Source of the DNA: Candidatus Gastranaerophilales bacterium
GTDB taxonomy: Bacteria; Cyanobacteriota; Vampirovibrionia; Gastranaerophilales; Gastranaerophilaceae
DNA length: 39,481 nucleotides
Assembly (NCBI GenBank): GCA_944326605.1
Contig: CALVEM010000019.1
Span: 1-39,481, forward strand
Direction: 5' to 3'
Part shown: in pieces, positions 9,441 to 17,625 of the stretch
How the letters are laid out: the number at the start of each line of letters is the position of its first letter
Numbering within the stretch: the first letter of the stretch is position 1
The notes under the pieces: generated by a model
The model's database searches: none
What the model was told of the DNA's origin: nothing
Seen by the model: only the letters and a program-made list of their open reading frames with translations
Program-made: the position numbers and the translations under genes

Positions 9441-9704
9441 ATGATAAAGCATTTTGATATAAATAAATACAATTATAACTGTCTTGCCGAACAATTTAAA
9501 AAATACGTTAATAAAAATAATTGTCCGGAGATTTTTGTGGATCTCTCATCTTTCAATATTATTGATGCAATGAAATTTATTCTGTTCTCATCCGCCTACC
9601 ATTACAGCAAATATCCGTTCGGTAAATTCAAATGTCATGTAGCATCTGACGATATAAAAGATTATATAAAAATTTTTACAACCGCTAATTTGGAGCTTGT
9701 ATAA
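9441..9704 (+). CDS. Small protein of unknown function (87 aa)
   Basis: The protein starts MIKHFDINKYNYN and is rich in Lys, Asn, Tyr and Phe. Around residues 29-50 it has an alternating hydrophobic strand and helix (EIFVDLSSFNIIDAMKFILF) that superficially resembles the core of a STAS-like fold, but I cannot assign a family. No good RBS precedes the ATG; AT-rich sequence including TATAAC lies about 13-18 bases upstream. Its AT-rich composition is like its surroundings. It is in the same direction as the permease gene, which has its own promoter-like -10. Confidence 0.55.
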   Translation: MIKHFDINKYNYNCLAEQFKKYVNKNNCPEIFVDLSSFNIIDAMKFILFSSAYHYSKYPFGKFKCHVASDDIKDYIKIFTTANLELV

Positions 9705-9726
9705 AAGCGCAAATATTTTTCTCTTA

Positions 9727-9735
9727 TGGTATAAT
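9727..9735 (+). promoter_or_regulatory. Extended -10 promoter for the SLC13-type permease
   Basis: TG-G-TATAAT is a perfect extended -10 element, 38 bases before the permease ATG at 9774. The -35 region is weak, as is common for extended -10 promoters. AAGGGA serves as RBS. Confidence 0.6.
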
Positions 9736-9773
9736 AAACCAAAATTAAATTACGGAAGTAAAAGGGAAAATTT

Positions 9774-11102
9774 ATGATTGAGCACTTACATACATTTGTT
9801 CAGGCGCACAGTGTTGCGATATCAGCATCTGTACTTTTGATTGCTTATATATTTATAGCACTGGAAAAAATTCCAAAAGTAACAATTGCATTATTAGGCG
9901 CAGGTATAACTATTTTACTAGGACTTGTAAGCCAGACAAAAACACTGAACGGTTCGTTTGATCCTCATTACTTCATAAATTTTGTTGATTTTAACGTAAT
10001 ATTCTTACTCGTTTCAATGATGATAATCGTTAATATTGCTGCAAAAAGCGGAATGTTTAACTGGGCTGCAAACAGGCTATTAAAACTTACTAAAGGACAT
10101 CCTGTCGGAATTTTAGTTACACTTGGGCTATTCACTGCAATTGCATCTGCATTTCTTGACAATGTAACAACAGTTATTTTAATCATGCCTGTCACATTTT
10201 TTATTGCAGACAAACTTGATATTAATCCCGTTCCTTATCTTATTACGGAAATTTTTGCGTCAAATATAGGAGGAACCGCAACACTTATCGGAGATCCGCC
10301 GAATATTATTATCGGAAGTGCTGCAGGTTTATCTTTTATGGATTTTGTGAATGAATTAACGCCAATCATTACTGTGATTATGATTGTTACACTTTTTGTA
10401 ATGTGGTTGTTTTTTAGGCACGAACTTCAAACGACTCCTGAAAAAATGCAAGCCGTTGCAGACATGGATAATTCAAAAACAATTACTGATTTCCCTTTAA
10501 TGGTGAGGAGTGCTGTTGTTTTGTTTCTTGTTATTCTGGGATTTATTTTACATGACATAACTCATATTGAAACCTGCGTGACAGCAATGCTCGGAGCAAG
10601 CGTTCTTTTGCTGTTTGAGAAACCGAAAAATATTTTTTGCGAAGTTGAATGGAATACGATTTTCTTCTTTATCGGTTTATTTATTATTATAGGCGGTCTG
10701 GAAGCATCCGGAGGTATTGCACTAATGGCGAAATGGGTTTTGAATGTAACGGAAGGCTCGGAATCCGCAACTGCAATGATAATTCTGTGGGCATCCGGAT
10801 TGATTTCAGGAGTAATTGATAATATTCCATACACTGCAACAATGACCCCGATGCTGCTGGAAATAAGAAATGTAATGGGAGCAGAATATACACTGCCGTT
10901 GTGGTGGTGTTTGTCACTCGGGGCATGTCTCGGCGGAAACATGACAATAATCGGGGCAGCAGCAAATGTTATTGTATCTGAAACATCGGCACATCACGGT
11001 CATAAAATTGAATTTATGAACTTTTTAAAATACGGATTTATTGTAATGTTCATATCACTGGCATTGAGTTCCGTATATATATGGCTCAGATTTTTGAAGT
11101 AA
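9774..11102 (+). CDS. SLC13 / ArsB-NhaD-type (IT superfamily) permease
   Basis: This 442-residue protein has about eleven hydrophobic segments. Its signatures are SAFLDNVTTVILIMPV and NIGGTATLIGDPPNIIIG in the first half, and SGVIDNIPYTATMTP and CLGGNMTIIGAAANVI in the second half, giving the internal two-fold repeat of the ion transporter superfamily. Members exchange Na+/H+, arsenite or carboxylates; the GDPPNII and DNVTTV motifs are closest to the ArsB/NhaD/P-protein branch. Substrate cannot be assigned. It is convergent with the emrB-like gene with a single base between the stop codons. Confidence 0.88.
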   Translation: MIEHLHTFVQAHSVAISASVLLIAYIFIALEKIPKVTIALLGAGITILLGLVSQTKTLNGSFDPHYFINFVDFNVIFLLVSMMIIVNIAAKSGMFNWAANRLLKLTKGHPVGILVTLGLFTAIASAFLDNVTTVILIMPVTFFIADKLDINPVPYLITEIFASNIGGTATLIGDPPNIIIGSAAGLSFMDFVNELTPIITVIMIVTLFVMWLFFRHELQTTPEKMQAVADMDNSKTITDFPLMVRSAVVLFLVILGFILHDITHIETCVTAMLGASVLLLFEKPKNIFCEVEWNTIFFFIGLFIIIGGLEASGGIALMAKWVLNVTEGSESATAMIILWASGLISGVIDNIPYTATMTPMLLEIRNVMGAEYTLPLWWCLSLGACLGGNMTIIGAAANVIVSETSAHHGHKIEFMNFLKYGFIVMFISLALSSVYIWLRFLK

Positions 11103-11103
11103 A

Positions 11104-12645
11104 TCAGCCGTTCTGTTTTTGTTTTTTATATTTAATAAGTAAAAGTAATGGGATAACAGCAACTGCCATAAGCGCAAGAACAGTAAACGCATCAAAAAAC
11201 GATGCCAGCCTTGACTGCTGCAAAAGCTGATTATATAATGTTCCGCTTGCTTTTTTGGCTGCAACCACATCAGGATAATGTATTAAAAATTTTGTTTTCA
11301 ATGCAAGAAGTTTGTGCTGAAACATCGGATTATGAGGCGATAAATTGCCTACAAGATAAGTTTGTCTTACTTGTGAAACTCTTGCAATAAACGTAGCCGA
11401 AGCAGATGTAGCAATTGCTGTTATGATATTTTTAAACAGAGCATGTAATGATGCCGCATCGGCATTTTTAGAAGCAGGAAGAGTTTGGAACGACAGGGCT
11501 GTAATCGGAACAAATGCCATCGGAACACCAACACACAACAAAAGGTTCGGTAATATAACACTCTCGATTGAAGATGTTGTATTCAGTTGCGTGAGCATTA
11601 ATAAAGAAACCGATATTGTTAAAAGTCCACCTGTTGCCATGATTTTTGGTTTAATATATCTTGAAAGCTCTCCAAACAGCAGCAAGCCGACAAGACATAC
11701 AATTGCTCTCGGAAACATTGAAAGCCCTGATTTTGAAGGGCTGTAGCCCAAAAGACTCTGGACAAACATAGGTACAAGTAACAATGTTGAATAAATTGTA
11801 ACATTGATAAATGAACTCATTAAAGTTCCGAACATAAAGTTTCTGTCTTTAAACACTCTGATATCAATGACAGGATATTTGTATTCAAGCTCCCATACAT
11901 AAAAGAATACAAAAGCAAAAATACATACACCCGTTGTCCAGCAAATCCATGTTGTGTCAAACCAGTTGTACTGCTGTCCTTTATCAAGCACAATCTGCAT
12001 GCATGCCATTGCTATAACTATTGAACTGTAACCTATTATATCAAATTTTTTGTTATATTTTTGTTTCTCCGGTTTGTCATTCGGAACAAACATTTTTACA
12101 AGTGCAAATGAAATCATACACAACGGAATATTCATAATAAAAATCCACTGCCATGACCAGTTATCCGTCAAATACCCTCCGATAAAAGGTCCAGCAAGAG
12201 GTGAAAACATCGCGGCAACTCCAAATAATCCCATTGCCACACCTCTTTGCTCGGGCGGGAATATTTCTAGCAAAACAGCCTGACACAATGGTAATATTGC
12301 TCCGCTTCCGATCCCCTGAACAATTCTTGCTGCAATAAGCGCCTGCAAATTCGGGGCAAGTATGCATAACAGACAGCCTAATGCAAATAACCAGATACTG
12401 TAAAAAAGTAAAAGCTTTTTACCTATTGTCCTGACAAGATACCCTGTCACGGGAAGCATAAGTCCGCCTGATATAATATAACAGGTTATAACGGTATTTG
12501 TTTCATACTGCGTTGCTCCGTAAAATCCTGCGATATGCGGCTGGCTGACGTTTGTGGCAGAAGATGCCGCAAGCGACAAAAATGCCGGAAGCAATACGGA
12601 TACTGCAACTATATAGGGGTTTATCTGCTTTTTTGTTTCTTCCAT
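11104..12645 (-). CDS. emrB: DHA2-family (EmrB/QacA) drug:H+ antiporter
   Basis: This 513-residue MFS protein has about 14 predicted membrane segments. The N-terminal region, a GYLVRTIGKK loop corresponding to MFS motif A, and the motif-C-like GPFIGGYLTDNWSWQWIFIMNIP are typical of EmrB. It exports hydrophobic toxic compounds across the inner membrane together with the adaptor EmrA and an outer-membrane channel. Its ATG overlaps the emrA stop by one base (TAATG), so they are coupled. Confidence 0.93.
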   Translation of the reverse strand: MEETKKQINPYIVAVSVLLPAFLSLAASSATNVSQPHIAGFYGATQYETNTVITCYIISGGLMLPVTGYLVRTIGKKLLLFYSIWLFALGCLLCILAPNLQALIAARIVQGIGSGAILPLCQAVLLEIFPPEQRGVAMGLFGVAAMFSPLAGPFIGGYLTDNWSWQWIFIMNIPLCMISFALVKMFVPNDKPEKQKYNKKFDIIGYSSIVIAMACMQIVLDKGQQYNWFDTTWICWTTGVCIFAFVFFYVWELEYKYPVIDIRVFKDRNFMFGTLMSSFINVTIYSTLLLVPMFVQSLLGYSPSKSGLSMFPRAIVCLVGLLLFGELSRYIKPKIMATGGLLTISVSLLMLTQLNTTSSIESVILPNLLLCVGVPMAFVPITALSFQTLPASKNADAASLHALFKNIITAIATSASATFIARVSQVRQTYLVGNLSPHNPMFQHKLLALKTKFLIHYPDVVAAKKASGTLYNQLLQQSRLASFFDAFTVLALMAVAVIPLLLLIKYKKQKQNG

Positions 12646-13760
12646 TATCTTATTTTAACCTTTGGCACTACTGACATTCCGGGAACTATGTTGTAATCTT
12701 TAATATCTTCGTCAAACATAATTTTGACGGGAACTCTCTGAACGATTTTTACATAGCTTCCGACAGCATTTTCAGGCGGAAATAAGCTTGATTTCGCCCC
12801 TGTTGAACGCTGAATACTGTCAACATGACCTTTAAAACGCTTGCCCGGGTATGTATCGACTTTGATTGAAACAGGCTGGCCTTTTTTCATGTGTGTAAGC
12901 TGAATTTCTTTAAAGTTTGCAATTACCCAGACATGCTCGGGAACAATATTCATTAAAGGCTGTCCTATTTGAAGATAATTGCCTTTTTCAACGCTTCTGG
13001 CAGAAACCATGCCTGATTGAGGGGCATATATTTTTGTGTATGAAAGGTTTAGTTTGGCCTGTTCAACTTCGGCTTCAAGTCTTTTAATTTCTGCCTGAAC
13101 AGCTTCAGCTTTTGCTTTATGGGATTCTAAAGCTGATTCCATTGCTTTTGATTTTTCTGCTGCTGCTTTATGGTTAGCCTGCGCAACCGTGTAGCTGGTA
13201 TTACTGTTGTCATAATCCTGTTTTGATACTATGCCTTCTTTATACATATCGGTGTATCTTTTGTGATCCTTTGTTGCAAAATCAAGTTTTGATTGAGCAG
13301 ATGTAACATCTTCATAAGACTGATTTACATTTGAACTGCCTTCTTCAATTTGCTTTTCCGTAACATTAAGCTGTGCCTTTGCTTCTGCGAGTTTTGCCTC
13401 TGCCTGATGAAGTTTAACTTCATAATCAGCAGGGTCTATTTCAACAAGAAGCTGACCTGCTTTAACAACATCGTTATCATCAACAAGAAGATTAATTACA
13501 GGTCCTGATACACGCGGAGCAACCGATATAAGTCTGCCTTCCACAAACGCATCATCTGTTGACTGGTAAAATGTTGCATGCACTGCAAGAAAAATACCCA
13601 TCAATGTAAGAATAACTGCTGTTATTACAGGCACAAATACTCTTTTTTTCTTGTATTCGGGGCGTTTCTTTTTTGCTTTTTCTTTTCTTACTTTTAATCT
13701 TTCTTTAGCTTTTTCTTCAAATTGTTCATCGTGATTTTTATTTTGGGGTTTGTCTGTCAT
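12645..13760 (-). CDS. emrA: EmrA-type HlyD-family periplasmic adaptor
   Basis: The 371 residues comprise a strongly basic cytoplasmic N-terminus (about 1-40), one membrane helix (VPVITAVILTLMGIFLAVHA), then a split lipoyl/barrel-sandwich region starting at DDAFVEGRLISVAPRVSG. A long coiled-coil hairpin follows (about 120-235, rich in Ala, Glu and Lys), then the second lipoyl half and a beta-barrel (GNYLQIGQPLMNIVPEHVWVIANFKE). It links the EmrB pump to the outer-membrane channel encoded divergently. It follows marR by 10 bases. Confidence 0.93.
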   Translation of the reverse strand: MTDKPQNKNHDEQFEEKAKERLKVRKEKAKKKRPEYKKKRVFVPVITAVILTLMGIFLAVHATFYQSTDDAFVEGRLISVAPRVSGPVINLLVDDNDVVKAGQLLVEIDPADYEVKLHQAEAKLAEAKAQLNVTEKQIEEGSSNVNQSYEDVTSAQSKLDFATKDHKRYTDMYKEGIVSKQDYDNSNTSYTVAQANHKAAAEKSKAMESALESHKAKAEAVQAEIKRLEAEVEQAKLNLSYTKIYAPQSGMVSARSVEKGNYLQIGQPLMNIVPEHVWVIANFKEIQLTHMKKGQPVSIKVDTYPGKRFKGHVDSIQRSTGAKSSLFPPENAVGSYVKIVQRVPVKIMFDEDIKDYNIVPGMSVVPKVKIR

Positions 13761-13770
13761 ATTTTACCTC

Positions 13771-14229
13771 TTATATTTGTATATTTAATTTTTTCTCAAG
13801 ATTTGCTTTAATTTTGTTTAACACTGTCAGGCAATTTTCCAGTTCTTCGTCCGTAACTCCTTCTACCGTATTCTGCCAGTGTTCGGCGACTGTCGGTAAA
13901 ACTTCGTTATAGGCTTTTTTACCTTCTTCTGTTATATTAATTTTAAATATTTTACGTTTGTTTATATCAGGAGTTCTTGTAACCAGTCCTTTTTCTTCAA
14001 GAATATTTATAATTCTTGTGATATTAGGGCGGTCTTTGAGGGTAAGTGCACCTATTTGTCTCTGGTATAAGCCGTCATGGTCAAGTATAGCTGTCAAAAC
14101 AGTAAATTGTTCAGGGGTTATCGGGAAATTTGCCTTAATAAATTTCTGGTTTGCAATTGCGCGTACCATTTTGCCTACACGCACCAGCTTCATACCGATT
14201 CTGCTTTTTAATAAATTATGCTTGTCCAT
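13771..14229 (-). CDS. MarR-family transcriptional regulator
   Basis: The 152-residue protein has the MarR winged helix: a dimerisation helix at the N-terminus, a helix-turn-helix around QIGALTLKDRPNITRIINILEEKGLV, a wing (RTPDINKRKIFKINITEEG) and C-terminal helices. It is first in the marR-emrA-emrB run and divergent from the tolC-like gene. A 9-bp-arm palindrome lies in the 48-base gap, so it very probably represses both directions and responds to a pump substrate. Confidence 0.92.
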   Translation of the reverse strand: MDKHNLLKSRIGMKLVRVGKMVRAIANQKFIKANFPITPEQFTVLTAILDHDGLYQRQIGALTLKDRPNITRIINILEEKGLVTRTPDINKRKIFKINITEEGKKAYNEVLPTVAEHWQNTVEGVTDEELENCLTVLNKIKANLEKKLNIQI

Positions 14230-14250
14230 GATTTTTCTTTGTGTTATTAT
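14222..14250 (+). promoter_or_regulatory. Predicted promoter of the tolC-like gene
   Basis: TTGTCC (14222-14227), a 17-base spacer and TATTAT (14245-14250) precede the tolC-like ATG at 14278. The -10 lies inside the palindromic operator, so MarR binding would block it. Confidence 0.45.
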
Positions 14251-14260
14251 GATAACACAA
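14239..14260. promoter_or_regulatory. Palindromic MarR operator between marR and tolC-like gene
   Basis: Inverted arms TTGTGTTAT and ATAACACAA are separated by four bases, giving a 22-bp palindrome, a normal size for MarR sites. It overlaps predicted -10 elements of both divergent genes: TATTAT forward, and CATAAT on the minus strand with TTGCTA 18 bases upstream at 14270-14275. One site could therefore control the whole tripartite pump. Confidence 0.75.
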
Positions 14261-14277
14261 AAAAGGAAATAGCAAGC

Positions 14278-15666
14278 ATGAAAAATTTTAAAATATTACT
14301 TACCCTGTTTATTTTGCTGTGCTCATTTAATATATCAGCAGAAGCAAAGGACAAAAAAAATACACCCGATTACAGAATTGAATATTTAAACCTTGACTGG
14401 TGGCAGAAATATAATGATCCTGTTTTGACAGATTATATTACTACTGCATTTAAAAATAATCCGGATTTAAAAATTGCCTCTCTTAACGTAAAGCAGTCTG
14501 AACAGGTTGTCAAAATGGCTTTTGCGGGACAGCTTCCTCAGGTCGGATTTCAGGGAGATTTGTTCAGAGATTTCAGTTCATCAACCGTTAAATTCGGCGA
14601 TGTTGTAATTCCAGATTACAAACAGAGCAACTTTTTTCTTCCGCTTACAATGAGTTATGAAATTGATATCTGGGGCGAAAATTATTTGAGAACCAAATCA
14701 TTTAAAAAACAGCATGAAATTGTTAAACAGAATGAAAGAGCTTCTTACATATCTTTAACTTCTGCTGTAGCATCTCAATATTTTAACCTTATAAAATTTG
14801 ATAAGTTGATAAAGGATCAGGAAGAACTTGTCAAACTTCAGACAGAAATCGTAAGATTAGAAGAAATAAAATATAATAACGGTTTGTGTCCCGTAACCGA
14901 ACTTATGGATGAAAAACAGCTTTTGACGCAGTTAAAAGAAGAATTGAATGTTTATGTTGATAAAAGACTGATTGTTGCAAGAGAACTCGGAGTATTGACA
15001 GGTTTAAGAGAAAAAGATTTGTCTCAAATGGCAAGATCAGATTATTCAAAGCTTGAACTTTTACCGTTGCCCGAAGCTATCAATGCGGAAGTTATTCAAT
15101 ACAGACCGGATTATTTGAAGGCTGAAGATTATATTGAAAAAATAGGAATAGATGCTAAAGTAGCAAGACGCGACTTTTTGCCTAAATTTATTTTATACGG
15201 TCAGGCAGGTTTCAGCGCATACAATTTTACAAATATATTCGGAAATCATACTTTCAAATCTCTTGCAGGAGTTGTGCCGTCACTTGATTTGTTTACTGGC
15301 GGGGCTAAAATGGCGCGGTTGAGATGGACAAAACTTGAACTTGAAAAGGCACAGCAGATGTATGAAAAAACAATTTTAACATCAATACAAGAGGTAAATG
15401 ATTCTCTGGGCGGTGCAAAAACAAGAGAGAAAAATTATAAAGAAAGCGTAAAACGGTACAATCTTGAAAATGAAAAATATAAACTGGCTGACAAAAAATT
15501 CAATATAGGAGCAAAATCAAATCTTGATTTGATGAAAGATAGCGAAAAACTTATTGTTGCAGATAAAGATAAAGTAAATAATCAGGTGAATTATCTGCTT
15601 TCTACTGTCGATATTTATAAGGCAGTCGGCGGAAAAGATTTTACTGCTGTGAATGACAATCTCTAG
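14278..15666 (+). CDS. TolC-family outer membrane efflux protein
   Basis: I chose the start at 14278 because it gives a clean signal peptide (MKNFKILLTLFILLC, cleavage after SAEA) and AAGGA lies about 10 bases upstream; the open frame extends further up through the operator without an RBS. The mature part shows the two TolC/OEP repeats: WWQKYNDPVLTDYITTAFKNNPDLKIA at the front, long alpha-hairpins rich in Lys/Glu, and the second repeat from about residue 260 (YRPDYLKAEDYI). It forms the outer-membrane channel for the divergent EmrAB pump. The Cys in the leader has Leu before it, so it is not a good lipobox. Confidence 0.92.
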   Translation: MKNFKILLTLFILLCSFNISAEAKDKKNTPDYRIEYLNLDWWQKYNDPVLTDYITTAFKNNPDLKIASLNVKQSEQVVKMAFAGQLPQVGFQGDLFRDFSSSTVKFGDVVIPDYKQSNFFLPLTMSYEIDIWGENYLRTKSFKKQHEIVKQNERASYISLTSAVASQYFNLIKFDKLIKDQEELVKLQTEIVRLEEIKYNNGLCPVTELMDEKQLLTQLKEELNVYVDKRLIVARELGVLTGLREKDLSQMARSDYSKLELLPLPEAINAEVIQYRPDYLKAEDYIEKIGIDAKVARRDFLPKFILYGQAGFSAYNFTNIFGNHTFKSLAGVVPSLDLFTGGAKMARLRWTKLELEKAQQMYEKTILTSIQEVNDSLGGAKTREKNYKESVKRYNLENEKYKLADKKFNIGAKSNLDLMKDSEKLIVADKDKVNNQVNYLLSTVDIYKAVGGKDFTAVNDNL

Positions 15667-15702
15667 TTATTGTGATTATAAAATACAATCCTGACAATAA
15701 TC
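15667..15702. terminator. Weak hairpin between convergent genes
   Basis: Arms TTATTGT and ACAATAA enclose 20 bases between the tolC-like stop and the convergent YD-repeat gene stop. It is AT-only and weak, and may end transcription from both sides. Confidence 0.3.
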
Positions 15703-15703
15703 A

Positions 15704-16753
15704 TTAAAATTCGTCTACGGAATCGTCAGCATTGTATATTGATTCTTTAATGATATTTCCGCTGCTATCATATTCGTACAATTCCTCGTAAACGATATTG
15801 CCATCAGAATCGTACTTAGTTTCTCTTGTTTTGTTGCCTGCATTATCATATTCGTATAGAAATTCAGAAATAGCAAAACCATCAGAATTATAGGTTGTTG
15901 ATTTCGCCTTATTTCCATTATTATCAAACTCTTCTAAGAAACTTGCTTCAATTTTGCCATTTGTATCATAATATATTTTTTCAATACTATTATCCCCGAA
16001 ATTATGTATTATGTCTCTAATTTTATTTCCGGCATTATCATATTTGTATTCAGTATATGAAGCAACAATGTTATTAGCGTCGTAGCTTGTTTTCGTAATT
16101 TGATTTCCCTTGTTGTCATATTCATATTCAAAAGAGGCATCAACTGTTTGGTCCGGATTATAATATACAGTTCTGGTCTGATTTCCGTTATTGTCATATT
16201 CATATCTGCAATAGTAATCAACATTGCCTTCTTTATCGTAAGAAATTATTCCGATTTTACGACCGGAAGCATCAGTTTGGTCCACATTTTTACCTGCCAA
16301 TGAAGGATTAGGAGCCAGTGAAAATTGTTCGTCTTCCTGAGGCTTAGTTTCACTTGCAAAAGGATTTATTTCTGCAGTCGCAGGCTTTGTCTCAAGCATA
16401 GGGGCTTCACTTTCAACAGCTGCGGGCTGAACTTCAGGAGACGGAGATACAGCTTCTGTTTTTTGCGTTTGAGAAGGATTATTTGATTGATTTAAACCTG
16501 AAAGCCAATCCTGCATCAAATTTTGAATATTTTTACCTGAAGTTTTTGAATTCTTCATCAAATAAGACGAAATTGAACTCGTTGCATTACCAACTTCAAT
16601 ATAATTTTTTATCGTTTTACCGCCTTTCCCGCGGACAAAACCGTTCCATACGGATGCACTTATCTTACCATCTTTTTTACCGTCAGCAGCATCAAGCTGT
16701 TGGGCAAGCTGTCCTGCAGGCTGCATATTAAATAAACGATTAATAGGTGTCAT
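15704..16753 (-). CDS. YD/RHS-like tandem-repeat protein with degenerate EF-hand-like N-terminus
   Basis: The 349-residue protein has three parts. The first 85 residues include a DGKKDGKIS segment resembling an EF-hand loop that lacks the final Glu. A Pro/Glu/Ala/Ser-rich linker spans about 90-150. About six repeats of roughly 26 residues follow (YEYDNNGNQTRTVYYN, YEYDNKGNQITKTSYD, YEYDNAGNKTRETKYD and so on); one has a 13-residue insertion. The repeats match the Y-x-Y-D-x-x-G-N pattern of YD/RHS carbohydrate-binding repeats, but the length is far too short for an RHS toxin and no toxin tip is present. No Sec signal is visible. A strong RBS (AGGAGG) precedes the start, behind a (TAGGA)5 tract. 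Surface or secreted role is inference. Confidence 0.75.
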   Translation of the reverse strand: MTPINRLFNMQPAGQLAQQLDAADGKKDGKISASVWNGFVRGKGGKTIKNYIEVGNATSSISSYLMKNSKTSGKNIQNLMQDWLSGLNQSNNPSQTQKTEAVSPSPEVQPAAVESEAPMLETKPATAEINPFASETKPQEDEQFSLAPNPSLAGKNVDQTDASGRKIGIISYDKEGNVDYYCRYEYDNNGNQTRTVYYNPDQTVDASFEYEYDNKGNQITKTSYDANNIVASYTEYKYDNAGNKIRDIIHNFGDNSIEKIYYDTNGKIEASFLEEFDNNGNKAKSTTYNSDGFAISEFLYEYDNAGNKTRETKYDSDGNIVYEELYEYDSSGNIIKESIYNADDSVDEF

Positions 16754-16835
16754 ATATCCTCCTTTTATACTCTTAAAATTAAATACTCTCGTATTTATAT
16801 AAAAACAATAAAGGTATAATTATTTCTTTTCCTGC

Positions 16836-16860
16836 TCCTATCCTATCCTATCCTATCCTA
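16836..16860. repeat. Pentanucleotide microsatellite, five TCCTA units
   Basis: Five perfect tandem copies of TCCTA (TAGGA on the minus strand) lie 83 bases upstream of the YD-repeat gene start, just after a TATAAT reading towards that gene. The tract would therefore be in its 5' leader or at its transcription start. Confidence 0.9.
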
Positions 16861-16865
16861 TGAGG

Positions 16866-16894
16866 ATTATAGTAAGGATTTCAGCCTTTTTAAA
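16866..16894 (-). promoter_or_regulatory. Predicted promoter of the YD-repeat gene
   Basis: On the minus strand TTTAAA (16889-16894), a 17-base spacer and TATAAT (16866-16871) put the start point near 16859, at the edge of the TAGGA tract. The mRNA leader would be about 105 bases. Closer AT-rich -10-like sequences downstream are alternatives. Confidence 0.4.
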
Positions 16895-16950
16895 CTTATT
16901 TTTACATTTCGTTACATTCAATAAAATTTAAACTTTTTTATAAATGAAAA

Positions 16951-16980
16951 TTAACCTTTTATATAAATCATAAGTATAAT
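16951..16980 (+). promoter_or_regulatory. Predicted promoter of the 187-aa secreted protein gene
   Basis: TTAACC (16951-16956), 18 bases, TATAAT (16975-16980), 33 bases before the ATG at 17014. Confidence 0.45.
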
Positions 16981-17013
16981 TCTTTTTGTACAAAAAAATG
17001 TTTAAATTTTTAT

Positions 17014-17577
17014 ATGAAAAGAATTTTTTTTATATTACTGGCAATATTTTTATCACAAGTCGGCTGCCTTGCAGAAGACATACATTTTGATAATGAAGTC
17101 TATACCTTAAAATACAGCGCTCTTGCACCTCAAACAAACGGTTACGGAAACGAATACTTTAAGAAATATGAAAATGTTTCGAACTGGACAAAAATGATTG
17201 GGATTTATTATTACCCTGACGAAAATGACCCGATAAAATTTGCCGAAAATTTTGATAAAACCGTTGAGAATACAGACAATAGCGTACTTTTAAAACTTAT
17301 TGAAAATAAAAAATCTGATAAAGCTGCAATAAGTTTTCTTGTAAACGGATGTGAAAATGCTAAGAAATATTTCGAATATGATATATATAAATTTGAAAAA
17401 CACCCTGCTAAAGGTATGATGGTCCTAAAATATGCTGTGAAGTACTTCTTCACGAATAACAATGAAATAAAATCTATTGCAGAAAAAGTAAAACAAGAAA
17501 ACGATAAATATCTTGAAATGCTTATTACATCACCTATACCGCCGATTGTAGAAAAAGATATTTCCATTCACGAATAA
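17014..17577 (+). CDS. Secreted protein of unknown function (187 aa)
   Basis: A Sec signal peptide opens the protein (MKRIFFILLAIFLSQVGCLAED). The QVGCLA segment is not a good lipobox because the Cys is followed by a likely signal-peptidase I site. The mature part is mixed alpha/beta with many Lys, Asn, Tyr and Glu, includes MIGIYYYPDENDPIKFAENFD, and ends at SPIPPIVEKDISIHE. I recognise no domain. No clear RBS precedes the ATG. A role in the periplasm or outside is inferred only from the signal. Confidence 0.72.
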   Translation: MKRIFFILLAIFLSQVGCLAEDIHFDNEVYTLKYSALAPQTNGYGNEYFKKYENVSNWTKMIGIYYYPDENDPIKFAENFDKTVENTDNSVLLKLIENKKSDKAAISFLVNGCENAKKYFEYDIYKFEKHPAKGMMVLKYAVKYFFTNNNEIKSIAEKVKQENDKYLEMLITSPIPPIVEKDISIHE

Positions 17578-17590
17578 GAACTCAATAATA

Positions 17591-17619
17591 TTGACATTTT
17601 CTTTTGCGAACTTTATTAT
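17591..17619 (+). promoter_or_regulatory. Strong consensus promoter for a leaderless transcript
   Basis: TTGACA (17591-17596), exactly 17 bases, TATTAT (17614-17619). Six bases then separate the -10 from the ATG at 17626, so transcription should start at or next to the start codon itself. Confidence 0.75.
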
Positions 17620-17625
17620 GCTGTT

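Noticed and set aside
10562..10942. Minus-strand frames inside the permease gene
   Set aside because: They are antisense shadows of a well-supported membrane protein and have no RBS or domain.
15704..16753. RHS polymorphic toxin
   Set aside because: Too short, no RHS core boundary motif, no toxin domain or immunity gene; only YD-like repeats.
16836..16860. CRISPR-like or centromere-type repeat
   Set aside because: The five-base units have no spacers and the tract is only 25 bp; it is a microsatellite.
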